Below, in pieces: positions 41,731-52,325 of a stretch of 64,000 bases of DNA. The notes under the pieces were generated by a model that worked only from the letters and a program-made list of their open reading frames with translations, had not been told where the DNA came from and ran no database searches. This stretch comes from Bombyx mori. Its lineage: Eukaryota > Arthropoda > Insecta > Lepidoptera > Bombycidae. Made by a program: the position numbers and the translations under genes. Each line of letters starts with the position of its first letter. Position 1 is the stretch's first letter. The stretch lies in assembly GCF_030269925.1 (NCBI RefSeq), contig NC_085124.1, positions 5,952,001 through 6,016,000 on the forward strand, given 5' to 3'.

Positions 41731-42904
41731 TCGACAATTTGGAGATTATTTTAAGATGTCACGCATTAGGTTGATCGCATCTGGAATAAATAACTACATT
41801 TTACAGCAACGCACAGTCTTTATGATAGTAACAAAGAAGAATTTTCGATTTCGCGATACGAACCTTTATCAGTATGTTAGTACTACGTTAACATAAAATT
41901 CACACCAGATTTTTTGGCCATTTTCCTACATTAATTGGCACATGACAGACAAGACAGTCGAAAAAAATATTTTGTTTCTTTTACAACTTAATAACTTTTG
42001 ACAGTTTAAATGTTGATCAGGATTCATACTTCTTTTTTCTTTAATAAATAGGATGTAACATATTCTTGACCTTTTAAATTTAAAGAGAGTATAAATAGAA
42101 TGGTTATTTTAACTATTAGCACATAACATCATGGACAGCATTGTTAGAGCGAAGTTCCTTATGGGACGATGCGGAGGGGTACCCTAACCGGGAAAAAACG
42201 TCCGTTATGTAAGATTTTTATAGGTAATGCACACAGTGTACGACTTAACTTTGTAATAACGTACAAAAAATAACATATTTTTTTATCATTCATTGACCAC
42301 GATCTCAGAACGTTCGTTTGCGCAATACACTAACTCTTAAGCAAGCAACCGTGAATGAAGTGTACCACAATAAGTTCGCACGTTACCGAATGACCGTGGG
42401 TTGTTGCGAAACCTCTAGTTTTATTTTCTTTATACCTCGAATAGAACTTAAAATTAATATTTTTATAATAAGGAACTTCGTTCCTATCTGGTGTCCCACG
42501 ACACCACACATATTTTTAAAGATCTCTAGTATTTTTTGGATTTGTTTTAAAATAACTACTTTAATCAATAAAGCTCTATATTTCTTCTTATTCGCTGGTG
42601 GTCTAACGGGCTCCTCCAGCTATGCGTCGGGTGAGTGAGCTCACGGGCTCAACCTGAAAAAATTTACTAACACTAGCCCCAGAAAGAACAGTGCTTCGCA
42701 GAATCTACCACCGGATCGGAATTACGACACACTGGTATAATACAATAACAATTTAATGTTGTCTTAAATATACTTTAATGTTCTTTCAGTTTTTGTTCCG
42801 GTTATGTTTAGTTATTAATTTAAGAAGGCCATGAATATATATAACCATACTATAATCAAGAGTTGTATGATATTTACAAAAATCCTAATATCATAAAAAC
42901 TATA

Positions 42905-43165
42905 AAAATTGGACGCCTACGTAGGCAGGACATCTAGTTCGCATGGAGGAGATCAGAATGCCAAGACAACTACTATATGGCGAACCAGAGGGCCGCAGAA
43001 ATCATGGCAGGCCCAAGCTCTGATGGTTAGATGGCGTAGAGCAGGACCTCAAAGATATCGGTGTCAAGAATTGGAAGGAGAAAGTCCTGAACAGAGCAGT
43101 CTGAAGAGACATATTGGACTAGGCTAAGGCCCATCCTGGGCTGTAAGGCCTAAAATGATGATGAT
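42905..43165 (+). mobile_element. RTE-like LINE 3' end
   Basis: Broken codons reading RMPRQLLYGEPEGRRNHGRP, then a tail ending AAAATGATGATGATGAAT, the trinucleotide-type end of RTE-like elements. Several frameshifts. Confidence 0.7.
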
Positions 43166-44276
43166 GAATATTTTCTAAAGGGCCTTTTAAAAAATTCAAT
43201 AATCTAACGTTACTGACCACATAAAAAGGTCAATGTACAAAAGCAGACCGTGTCCAAAATACTATAATTACCTCATTATCTGATTAGGAAGTCATTTTTC
43301 CTGCGTTTGCATTAGAAACAATGTTGTATCGTATTGTGAATACAGACTAGTAAATGGCCCCGGCGGATGTGTCTGCGGTTTCGATTGAGTACTTAATGGA
43401 TTAAAAACTAAGCTATCCGTGGCAATGTTGTTTTTATTTTAAATTTACGGGCTTTTAAAATTTTACCATTGTAATTGAGTATTGTATTTGTAATTATTTT
43501 GATAACATACTTTAAATAGAAAAAATTTATAAAAAAAATATAGCTCGTTGACTTGCTTTTGTAAGTTCTTCTCAAGGGTATGTCTATTTGGGACTGCCTT
43601 AAGGCTTTATATTACAGTTAATAATACGTTTGAAATCCAAAATAAATAAATACTGTTGAATTTAAATAGTTATATTAACTATTAATAAGTCAGCCTTTAT
43701 TAAATCACAAAAAACATGATGTTTATTTTATTCAAAACATTGTTCATGTGTGTCTTTATTTTTATTTTTATGCGGGCATTCAAGTCCAATTAATATCGTC
43801 AGGATGCGTAGACATCACCCTCTCACAACAATTATATACTACGAGTATCATTGTTTTGCAAAATAGAGGTAACGCTGATACCATGTCCAACAACGTGTCA
43901 CGAATGTCTAAGTTCATTCAAACAGTTTTTTTTGTTTCACAAGAATCTATGGAACTTTACAAGTTTTGTTACATGCTAAGCGTTGCTCATTGAGGGTTTA
44001 TTGTGCTTAACGGTTATATTATGGTTATCCTACACTTAAAATCGAAATACGCTGCTGTTGAGAAATAGAATTGAGTTGCCTGTAAATACCGTTGTACTCC
44101 AGGCTCGATTTTCGGCCAGAATCAGTCCACAGTGAAATATATTTGGTTTTTGGGGTGTATATGTATGTTTTATGTATGCACCGAAAACAAAGCAGAAAAC
44201 CGTAGCTTGGAATCGTTAAATTTAATAGTTATTTATTTAAAATAGCAATTAAAAATACATTATTGAATAATATTTT

Positions 44277-44522
44277 ACTGGTGGTAGGACCTCTTGTGAG
44301 TCCGCACGGGTAGGTACCACCACCCTGCCTATTTCTGCCGTGAAGCAGAAATGCGTTTCGGTTTGAAGGGCGGGGCAGCCGTTGTAACTATAATTGAGAC
44401 CTTAGAACTTATATCTCAAGGTGGGTGGCGCATTTACGTTGTAGATGTCTATGGGCTCCAGTAACCACTTAACACCAGGTGGGCTGTGAGCTCGTCCACT
44501 CATCTAAGCAATAAAAATAATA
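44277..44522 (+). mobile_element. Bm1: Bm1 SINE body
   Basis: ACTGGTGGTAGGACCTCTTG to CATCTAAGCAATAAAAATAA, close to consensus. Head missing. Confidence 0.93.
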
Positions 44523-45344
44523 ATAATAATAACCATACTATAATAATTTAAAAACGGAACAAATTCAGATTTGACATGTCTTGCAATCGAATCAGTCACG
44601 GTTGTGGTACATTCGCTATAATATTGGATTAAAAGTGTTTTGTATCGATTTTATATCAGAGTAAAATACATTTGTATGGCGTGGTTTTAAGTGGTTACCA
44701 GATTCCGTGAAGATCACAACCTTCCTTGAGACTTGAAGTCGAGCTCTTGTATCATAAACAGACAATTAAACAACCAGTAACCATAGTAGCTATATAAATA
44801 TAGACACAAAATTTACTTAATAAAGATTAGTTTTGAAATACAAAAAACCGAGCCGGTGTTTCACTGTGTATAATCTACGCAATTGTCCTGATTCTTCATT
44901 AGCTTCTTGTCCTGGTAACGGGTAGCTATCTGATGATATCTGGCAGATTCCTGAATCTCTATAGCGACATTTTCAAGATTCATTCCGGATTCTCGGTCTG
45001 CCGAAGAATTTCACCCGCTCGATGGAATAACTTTTCTTTGTCGTTACTAAGGTTTCTTACTTGACTCCTAGATCACCAAACACAGCTCTAGTCCCGCAAT
45101 AGCCTTTAAAATTAAAAGCTTCCATATAATAGGTATATCTTTTTCGCATCGCGGGTCGCATTTTTTCTTGTTTTGTAACAAAACTTCAAACTCTATCGAA
45201 ATTCGTCGTTAGATTCACTTAGTTTCACGTACAGAAGAAAAATAGAAAAATGGCGGGAAACTGTTATTAGTTAGTTTTAAATATTACTTTTTTAGAATTA
45301 TAATTTTAGTATTACTTTTTACGACCTAGTAAAAAGCGCTGGGT

Positions 45345-45410
45345 CTCGTTGGATGCAGGTGGCAATGGACCGGTCGCACTGGAAATTTATTGGAGAGGCC
45401 TATGTTCAGA
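45345..45410 (+). mobile_element. Small fragment of an RTE-like LINE C-terminus
   Basis: Reads AGSRWMQVAMDRSHWKFIGE then AYVQ, equivalent to the end of the LINE at 45646 (NWMRRTEDRVQW ... GEAYVQ) but in the opposite orientation and diverged. Confidence 0.6.
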
Positions 45411-45645
45411 ATTAATCTATTTAATAATATTAAAATCAGCGAGATATAAAGAGTACAATCAGAGATTTAACTGTAGCTTTTTTCAATAAAAATTGTTTGT
45501 TGATGTCTTAGATTTATCCCATTTTGTCGATGTGTTATTTATTTGAATTTGTAATTATTATATTGGTACTGCAATATTAACTACTCATTTTAATATTATA
45601 CAAGCACTTAATGGTCAATTACGCAAATCATCATCATCATCATCA

Positions 45646-47665
45646 TCAGCCTGCGGCAGTCCACTGCTGGACATAGGCCTCCCCCAAAGCTCGCCACTGA
45701 ACCCGATCTTCGGTTCTACGCATCCAGTTACTGCCAGCTGCCTTGCGTAGGTCGTCGCTCCATCTAGCAGGAGGGCGTCCTACACTACGTTTGCCGGTTC
45801 GCGGTCTCCACTCCAGAACACGTCTACCCCAACGGTTATCGGTTCTGCGACTTATGTGACCAGCCCACTGCCACTTCAGCTTACTAACTCTGCGAGCTAT
45901 GTCGATCACTTTGGTCTTTGCCCGAATGACCTCATTGCGTATTCGGTCTCGCAATGACAAACCGAGCATAGCTCGCTCCATAGCTCGCTGAGTAACTTTT
46001 AGTTGGTGGACTAGTCGCACAGTCAGTGTCCACGTTTCGGCTCCGTAGGTAAGCACGGGTAGGACGCACTGATTATAGACCTTTGTCTTCAGACATTGTG
46101 GTATGGGCGACGAAAAGACCTGACGAAGCTTCCCGAACGCTGCCCAGCCCAACTGAATCCTTCTGGTCACCTCCTTCTCAAAGTTGTTTCTACCTAGTTG
46201 TAGGGTCTGTCCTAGGTAGACATACTCTTGAACAACTTCGAGAGGTGTACCATCCACATCGATTGGTCTCGGAATGACGTTTCCGTTAAACATTACCTTG
46301 GTTTTATCCAAGTTCATTCCGAGGCCAACCCGTTGGGATGCAGTATTAAGGCTGTGCACCATTTCTTGTAGGTCCTGCAGCGATTCCGCCATGATGACGA
46401 TATCATCGGCAAAGCGAAGATGTGAGATGTACTCGCCGTTTATGTTAATGCCGCGTCTGTTCCAGTCCAGAGTCTTGAAGACGTCCTCCAGTGCGTTTGT
46501 AAACAGTTTCGGGGATATAATATCCCCCTGTCTTACACCTCTGCGCAACTGGATTGGTCTCGTCTGCTCTTTCTGTACTTGGACGGTCATTGTAGCGGCA
46601 TCGTACAGGCATCTTATTGCATCGATGTATCGCCAGTCAGCTTGACACCGCTGCAAGGATTCCAGAACAGCCCAGGTCTCGATCGAGTCAAAGGCTTTCT
46701 CGTAGTCCACAAACGCCAGACATAGTGGCAGATTATACTCTTCAGTCTTCTGTATAATCTGCCGAACTGTGTGAATGTGGTCCACGGTACCAAATCCTCT
46801 TCGGAATCCTGCCTGCTCCGGAGGCTGGAAGTCGTCAAGTCTCTGAGCGAGACGATTCGTTATGACTCTCGAAAACAATTTGTAGACGTGGCTCAGGAGC
46901 GAGATGGGGCGATAATTCTTTAAAAGTGTTTTATCTCCTTTTTTAAAGAAAAGGACAACTATGCTCCTGCTCCACGCCTTTGGAGTTCTACCGGTAAAGA
47001 GGACAGTGTTAAAGAGCTTCTGGAGCTCCATAATAACAGGAAGACCTCCTGCTTTCAAGAGCTCAGAAGTAACACCATCCTCGCCCGGGGCTTTTCCGTT
47101 TTTAAGATTTTCAAGAGCCATCCCGATCTCGTCCACACTAATCTGTGGCAGCTCGTCGGTGTAGTGGCGAGATAGTGTGGCTCGGACATCTGCTGGGTCA
47201 GAGGCAGACTTGGTGGTTTTGGAAATATAGAGACGTCCGTAGAAGTCCTCAATTTCCTTGAGAATCTCCGGTTTGGAGGCGAGAATTTGGCCATCCCTTG
47301 TGGTCAGTTTTGTAAGGTGGCTTCTACCAAGACGCTGCACGAACACCTTGGCTCCTCGGTTTTGCTCAATTGCGTCATTGATCCGCTGAGTATTGTACCG
47401 TCGGAGATCGCGTCGTATCAGCGTCCTGATTTTCTTACTAAGAGCCATCTTCTCTGATTGTGTGGCCTGTGTGTTTTCTCGCCTTTCTTCCATTAACCGG
47501 AGAGTCTCGGATGATAATTTTGATTTTCTGCCTGTACGACCCTTTGGACACAATCTCTGTCCCTCTTGTCTCAGTGTCCTCACCACGCCATCTAAGGCCT
47601 CGTCTACGTCTGTGGTGGTTTCCAAGGCAGCGAATCGGTTGTGGAGATCTAGCTGGAATTGCTCT
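45646..47665 (-). pseudogene. RTE-like reverse transcriptase region (open, endonuclease detached)
   Basis: About 672 codons open on minus. Linker EQFQLDLHNRFAALETTTD; RT boxes NYRPISLLSHVYKLFSRV, LAFVDYEKAFDSI, LRRGVRQGDIISPKLF, catalytic HLRFADDIVIMAE, GMNLDKTKVMF and EYVYLGQTLQLG. C-terminus: CVLPVLTYGAETWTL and SVGRPPARWSDDLRKAAGS. The frame starts by chance in the junction at 47685; the natural N-terminal endonuclease is separated by the inversion. Confidence 0.85.
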
Positions 47666-48306
47666 AGCTGGAATTGGAATTGCACAGTGAAAAGTGACGA
47701 AAAACGAGATAGACTTTATTATGACGGACAAGAAACATATATTCAGGGATGTCTCTGTGATCAGCAGGTTCAATACCGGTAGTGATCACCGACTTGTCAG
47801 AGGCACACTGAATATGGACTTCAAGTTAGAACGCAGCCGTCTAATAAAGTCTACGCTTCGACCCAGCCTACATCACATGGCTGTAGATCCGGAGCAATTC
47901 CAGCTAGATCTCCACAACCGATTCGCTGCCTTGGAAACCACCACAGACGTAGACGAGGCCTTAGATGGTGTGGTGAGGACACTGAGACAAGAGGGACAGA
48001 GATTGTGTCCAAAGGGTCGTACAGGCAGAAAATCAAAATTATCATCCGAGACTCTCCGGTTAATGGAAGAAAGGCGAGAAAACACACAGGCCACACAATC
48101 AGAGAAGATGGCTCTTAGTAAGAAAATCAGGACGCTGATACGACGCGATCTCCGACGGTACAATACTCAGCGGATCAATGACGCAATTGAGCAAAACCGA
48201 GGAGCCAAGGTGTTCGTGCAGCGTCTTGGTAGAAGCCACCTTACAAAACTGACCACAAGGGATGGCCAAATTCTCGCCTCCAAACCGGAGATTCTCAAGG
48301 AAATTG
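47251..48306. repeat. Inverted duplication, arms about 414 bp
   Basis: Minus-strand 47665-47251 and plus-strand 47892-48306 encode the same linker (EQFQLDL ... PEILKEI) with identical translation. I noticed one nucleotide difference (CACGCC versus CACACC in equivalent positions). The spacer 47666-47891 holds the end of the endonuclease domain in plus orientation (FNTGSDHRLVRGTLNMDF). Confidence 0.9.
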
Positions 48307-48310
48307 TGGA

Positions 48311-49046
48311 CTTGGCTTAGCCAAGTCCACTTTCTTTGTGGCTTCTTTTCAAAGAACGAGTTCATTAGAAAGAGCCTCTCGCGCTGAAGGAAGTTGACTA
48401 GCATTTGCCCCCTGTGGTTCCTACATCCATAACCGAAGGATCCTAGCACCGATTCGTCGCAAGTCTGTACTCCAACTTTAGCGTTAAAATCTCCCATGAC
48501 AACATTGAAGTGGGCTTTTGTGGTATTGTGCAGAGCCCTGGTGATATCGTCGTACACAAACTCCACATCGTCATCCGAGTATGACGAAGTCGGTGCGTAT
48601 ACTTGCACCACCTTAAGGGAGTACCTTTCGGTGAGCTTAATTATGAGGTACGCTACCCGTGTCGACACACTGGATACCTCTACAATGTTGCCCGTGAGGA
48701 CTTTATTGACGAGAAAGCCAACTCCACCTTGTCCAGGTTGGTCTCCTTCCCGGAAGTAGAATAGGTGGCCTGAGTCTAGAGTTATGACGTCCTCCCCCTG
48801 TCTTCGGACTTCGCACAACCCTAGGACGTGCCATCGTATCCTTCCTAATTCCACTTCCAGTTCCTCAATATGTTCGTCAAGCCGCAGAGTCCGGGTATTG
48901 AGAGTCGCCAGGGTCATTTGGTGGTAGCTGTCCGTAGCCCGGGGATTCTTCGCACCCCCTGCCTTACCGTTACCATGGCTGCTACCGTAGCCAGGGATAG
49001 TAAAGCTGCCGGGAACTGGGGGCCGTTTTTTATTTGTAGCTGCCAT
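48311..49046 (-). pseudogene. RTE-like endonuclease domain, separated from its RT
   Basis: Reads TLATLNTRTLRLDEHIEEL, VLGLCEVRRQGEDVI (catalytic Glu), GVGFLVNKVLTGNIV, VVQVYAPTSSYSDDDVE, FNVVMGDFNAKVGVQT (Asp/Asn) and GQMLVNFLQRERLFLMNS, then KWTW, after which the inversion begins. The terminal SDHR motif lies in the inverted spacer. ATG at 49046; upstream is a GC-rich 5' UTR. Confidence 0.82.
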
Positions 49047-49305
49047 AAGGGGGGGTTATGCCGTAATCGCCACGCTTGGCAGGCGGGTTGGCGATCGCAG
49101 TACTCGGTGCCTTGCACCGGTAATGCTGCTGCCCGTTACCGGCCAGGAGATTTCCGCACCGAGCGGTTTTTGTTGATGGTTATTCCGCCATCTATCGGTC
49201 GCCAGAGCCCTGTTCGTCAATCAGCAGGATGCACCACGTGCAGGTAGGGTTGGCATTTGAGGCAGTGTGGTGTTAATTGCCCCATTACATCCCAATTACG
49301 CAAAT

Positions 49306-50277
49306 GCTCAATCAAAATTACAAGCGCAATGTGCTTTTTTATTACTAATCAAATTAAAAATATTTAGCACTCAAAACTTGATTCCCACGGTTGGGCAATA
49401 ATGTGAATGACATCCAGCCACATAAAAAATCTACAACAATATGAATGTAACAAAAACTGATTCGCAAAGATTACCGAGCGCGGTTCGTGGGTGCTTAACT
49501 AAAGTTTTCATTTTATTCGGTAAATATTAAACCGATTTTTCAAAATTAAAAGTGAAAGGACATTACAATAATTTCATGCTTTTTGAAGTCGTCCGAATGT
49601 ACGATTTGATTTGATGATTAGATATCGAGAACGAAAATTTCTATATAAATATTTAACGCTTTTCTTTTGTTGAATTTTAAATCTTCGTATCTCTAGTTCA
49701 GGTCTCCTCCTCCTCCGTGCGTCGTATTCCTCAGTTCTGAGGGTCGTGACCTTTACTGAGCACTTTTGTCAGGACTATGTTCTTCCATTCACTTCTGTCC
49801 TCCGCGCAGTGGATAGCGACATTGATGCTGGATTCCAAAGTTGTCTTAATCTGATCGGACCAGTGCATGGGACTACGCCCCCTAGGCCTCTTTCCTTCCA
49901 CTTTGGTAGTTCAGGTCTAAGATGCGCATTTATAAAACTGTATTTGTTTGTATGTATTGTAATAACTATTTATTGTGATTAAATTTATTTATTCTTCTAA
50001 CATATATTCTTATTTGTTTATGAATTTTTAAGCAGTCTGATTTGTTTAATAGTAATATTAGTAGAGTTCAGTTTATGTTACTTTATACATAAACAAGGAT
50101 AATAAATAATAAATTTTAACCAAAAATTAAGCTACGCAGTAATATTCCTTGTGAGTCTTTCAAGAGTTAAAATTATGTTAATATATAGACGATCAGCGAA
50201 AATGTATTTTTTATAAATTCTATTTAAATATAAGGAAGTTCCTAACGTTCACTCGTATCGAAGGTACACTAATTTGT
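49306..50277. other. Intergenic, AT-rich
   Basis: The only recognised content is an RTE-like LINE C-terminal remnant at about 49695-49905 on minus (RPRGRSPMHWSDQIKTTLES, WKNIVLTKVLSKGHDPQ). Otherwise no gene or repeat seen. Confidence 0.55.
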
Positions 50278-50287
50278 ACAATGACGT

Positions 50288-50322
50288 CATTCCGATAGAG
50301 GCACCCGTCACGTGCGGACGTG
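50288..50322 (+). promoter_or_regulatory. LINE internal promoter: initiator plus DPE (copy D)
   Basis: Taking the first element base A (50289) as +1, TCATTC fits the insect initiator TCAKTY and GGACGTG lies at +28 to +34, the downstream promoter element position. Drosophila jockey and I-type elements use such downstream promoters. There is no TATA box. The same arrangement occurs at the 5' ends of A and C, except the two flanking bases in C. Confidence 0.65.
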
Positions 50323-50340
50323 CTCATCGTCCACTCGATC

Positions 50341-50400
50341 GCCCGGTCTTTGTTCGCCCGGCTTTTGTTAGCCCGGCCATTGTTCGCGCGGCCTGTGTTT
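50341..50400 (+). repeat. Four 15-bp tandem repeats in the LINE 5' UTR
   Basis: Units GCCCGGTCTTTGTTC, GCCCGGCTTTTGTTA, GCCCGGCCATTGTTC and GCGCGGCCTGTGTTT. Conserved in copies A and C. Confidence 0.9.
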
Positions 50401-50543
50401 GTGGTACATCTGCCGACTAAGTGCTCTTTCTGGAAGTTTTTATTTGTTTTGTTTCCTTTTGTTGTTTCTGTGTTCGTGGTACATCTGCCGACAAAGTGGT
50501 TTCCTGCAAGTATTTATTTGTTTTGTTTCTTTTCGTAATTTCT
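50395..50543 (+). repeat. Two 75-bp tandem repeats in the LINE 5' UTR
   Basis: Unit 1 (50395-50469) and unit 2 (50470-50543) share GTGGTACATCTGCCGAC and TTTATTTGTTTTGTTTC, with differences between them. Copy A has two units, copy C one (about 20735-20810). Confidence 0.88.
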
Positions 50544-50693
50544 GTTTTGTTGTGCTTTTTCTTTGTCCTGTAGTAATCGCGCCGCATTGCCACCTGTGTT
50601 CAATAGAACCGCTCAGGTCCGAGAAGTTGGGGCCTCGCCGCAAGGCGAGTGTTTTCAAGACCCGGGGCCGCCCCACCTGGGTACTCAGCGATC

Positions 50694-52322
50694 ATGGACG
50701 CTGTATTCGCGGAATTCCTCCGACTTCGCCACCCACAGCTCGCCTCGGAGTTTTTGGCCTTCAAGGCCAATCACACTGCGAGCCCTCTCGAGGACTCCGC
50801 CGCGCTCGCTGCTCCTGCGTCGCCTGTACCTGCGTGCAGAGCTTCTGCATTGAGCACCGCAGCCTCTGTCGTGCCTGCCGCTCCCGTGTCGCCTATACTG
50901 GCGAGAAAAGCTGCTGCGTCGTCCGCCGTGACCATCGTTTCAGCTGAGCGATCATCCGCGGCCTCCGTCGCGCCCTCTAAAACACCTACACTTGCTCGTA
51001 GGTCGCCTGCACCCGCCTCCTCGTGCTCCGACTCTGACTCGGACATGGAGGTCGACCTCGCCCCCGCCTCATCGACGGATGGATTCACCCTGGTACAGAA
51101 GGGTAAGAAGCGTGCCGCGGAGTCTCGAGCTCCCGCGGCCGCTAAAATTAGCAAAGCCGTGAACGCGTCGCGCCCCCGCCCTCAGACTCCCGTTGCGCCC
51201 CCAGCCCGTGCCACTCCGTCGCCGCGTCCGGTGGCACAAAATAAAACCCAGACCCCTCCCCCGGTTATCCTTCAGGAGAAGGCAGCTTGGGATCGAGTTT
51301 GCCTGGCCCTTAAGGCCAAAAATATAAATTTCACGAATGCCCGTAACCTCGCGAACGGCATTCAAATTAAGGTTCAAACACCCGACGACCATAGGGCCCT
51401 CTCTTCTTACCTCCGTAAGGAGCGTATAAGTTTCCATACGTATACGCTCCAGGAGGAGCGCGAACTCCGCGTTGTAATACGCGGAATCCCTAAAGAGTTA
51501 GATGTAGAGCTCGTAAAAGCCGACCTGTTAGAACAAGGCCTACCAGTGAATTCTGTGCACCGTATGCACACCGGTCGCGGTAGGGAGCCATATAATATGG
51601 TTCTAGTCGCTCTCCAGCCTACCCCCGAGGGTAAGAAAATCTTTAACACACAGACCGTCTGTAGGCTCTCTGGTATCGCTGTCGAAGCCCCCCATAAAAA
51701 AGGCACTCCTAGCCAGTGCCATAACTGTCAATTGTACGGGCACTCTTCCCGTAACTGTCACGCGCGCCCCCGATGTGTTAAGTGTTTGGGCGATCACGCC
51801 ACGGCCCTCTGCGCTCGCGACCAAAAAACCGCGACGGAACCGCCTAGCTGCGTCCTGTGTCGAACACAGGGTCACCCCGCGAATTACCGTGGTTGCCCCC
51901 GAGCCCCTAAAATAAATCGCCGCGTCGCCCGCCAAAACCGCCTCCGAGCTTCCGGCCCAGACATCAAAGCCTCGGCACCCTCTGCGTCGCAGGCTAAGCC
52001 AGCGTTCGTTCCGGCGGCGGTGCCCAGTGTCTCGGCCTGGGCAAAACCGCTGCCGTACACGAACACGGCTACAACTCCCTCCTCCGCGATTCGTCCCGCC
52101 CCCGCGACTCGTCCCTCTCCCGCGACTTGCCCTCCGACCGCGTCCGACAATCTCGCTTTAGCGATCGACTTCTTTCAGTCGATCAACTTTGAGCGCGTTA
52201 ACGCTTTGGGCGACGCCATTCGCGCTGCCTCCACTGCACAACACTTTATCGCCGTTGTGCAGGAATACGCCGACGTATACGCGTCATTAAATACGTACGT
52301 CCTCCCCTCACTCCGCCGGTAA
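50694..52322 (+). CDS. ORF1 of LINE copy D (542 aa)
   Basis: Gag-like protein expected to bind the LINE RNA. The open frame extends to a GTG at 50649, but the first ATG is 50694 (MDAVFAEFLRLRHP). Low-complexity Ala/Pro/Ser-rich first third with an acidic SDSDSDMEVD patch; RRM-like region around ELRVVIRGIPKEL and EQGLPVNSVHRM; CCHC knuckles at residues ~342-355, ~361-373 and ~386-401. It ends YVLPSLRR and a TAA, 3 nt before ORF2. Confidence 0.92.
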   Translation: MDAVFAEFLRLRHPQLASEFLAFKANHTASPLEDSAALAAPASPVPACRASALSTAASVVPAAPVSPILARKAAASSAVTIVSAERSSAASVAPSKTPTLARRSPAPASSCSDSDSDMEVDLAPASSTDGFTLVQKGKKRAAESRAPAAAKISKAVNASRPRPQTPVAPPARATPSPRPVAQNKTQTPPPVILQEKAAWDRVCLALKAKNINFTNARNLANGIQIKVQTPDDHRALSSYLRKERISFHTYTLQEERELRVVIRGIPKELDVELVKADLLEQGLPVNSVHRMHTGRGREPYNMVLVALQPTPEGKKIFNTQTVCRLSGIAVEAPHKKGTPSQCHNCQLYGHSSRNCHARPRCVKCLGDHATALCARDQKTATEPPSCVLCRTQGHPANYRGCPRAPKINRRVARQNRLRASGPDIKASAPSASQAKPAFVPAAVPSVSAWAKPLPYTNTATTPSSAIRPAPATRPSPATCPPTASDNLALAIDFFQSINFERVNALGDAIRAASTAQHFIAVVQEYADVYASLNTYVLPSLRR

Positions 52323-52325
52323 TCA

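Larger units (their letters stand above)
41731..45615. other. Intergenic, AT-rich, with repeat fragments only
   Basis: No host gene supported. It holds a reversed LINE-tail piece at about 42595-42735 (CTACCACCGGATCGGAAT, GTGAGCTCACGGGCTCAA), an RTE-like tail at 42905-43165, Bm1 at 44277-44522, a decayed Bm1-like patch near 44690-44760 and a tiny RTE fragment at 45345-45410. The rest I do not recognise. Confidence 0.55.
45629..49292 (-). mobile_element. RTE-like LINE with internal inverted duplication
   Basis: Bounded by the 13-bp TSD CAATTACGCAAAT (45616-45628 and 49293-49305), with a (GAT)-type tail on minus. From its 5' side it has: 5' UTR and endonuclease in minus orientation (49292 to about 48320), a segment in plus orientation (about 47690-48306), then linker and RT in minus orientation (47665-45646). 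About 414 bp of linker is therefore present twice as an inverted repeat. The element cannot express an intact protein. Confidence 0.88.

Noticed and set aside
41516..41896. 126-codon plus-strand frame with a hydrophobic start
   Set aside because: No splice or family support. The minus strand over the same bases gives an exon in phase with the Cys/Pro-rich gene, though that is also weak.
47694..48320. 208-codon plus-strand frame as a separate gene
   Set aside because: It is the inverted piece of the RTE-like LINE (endonuclease end plus linker), not an independent gene.
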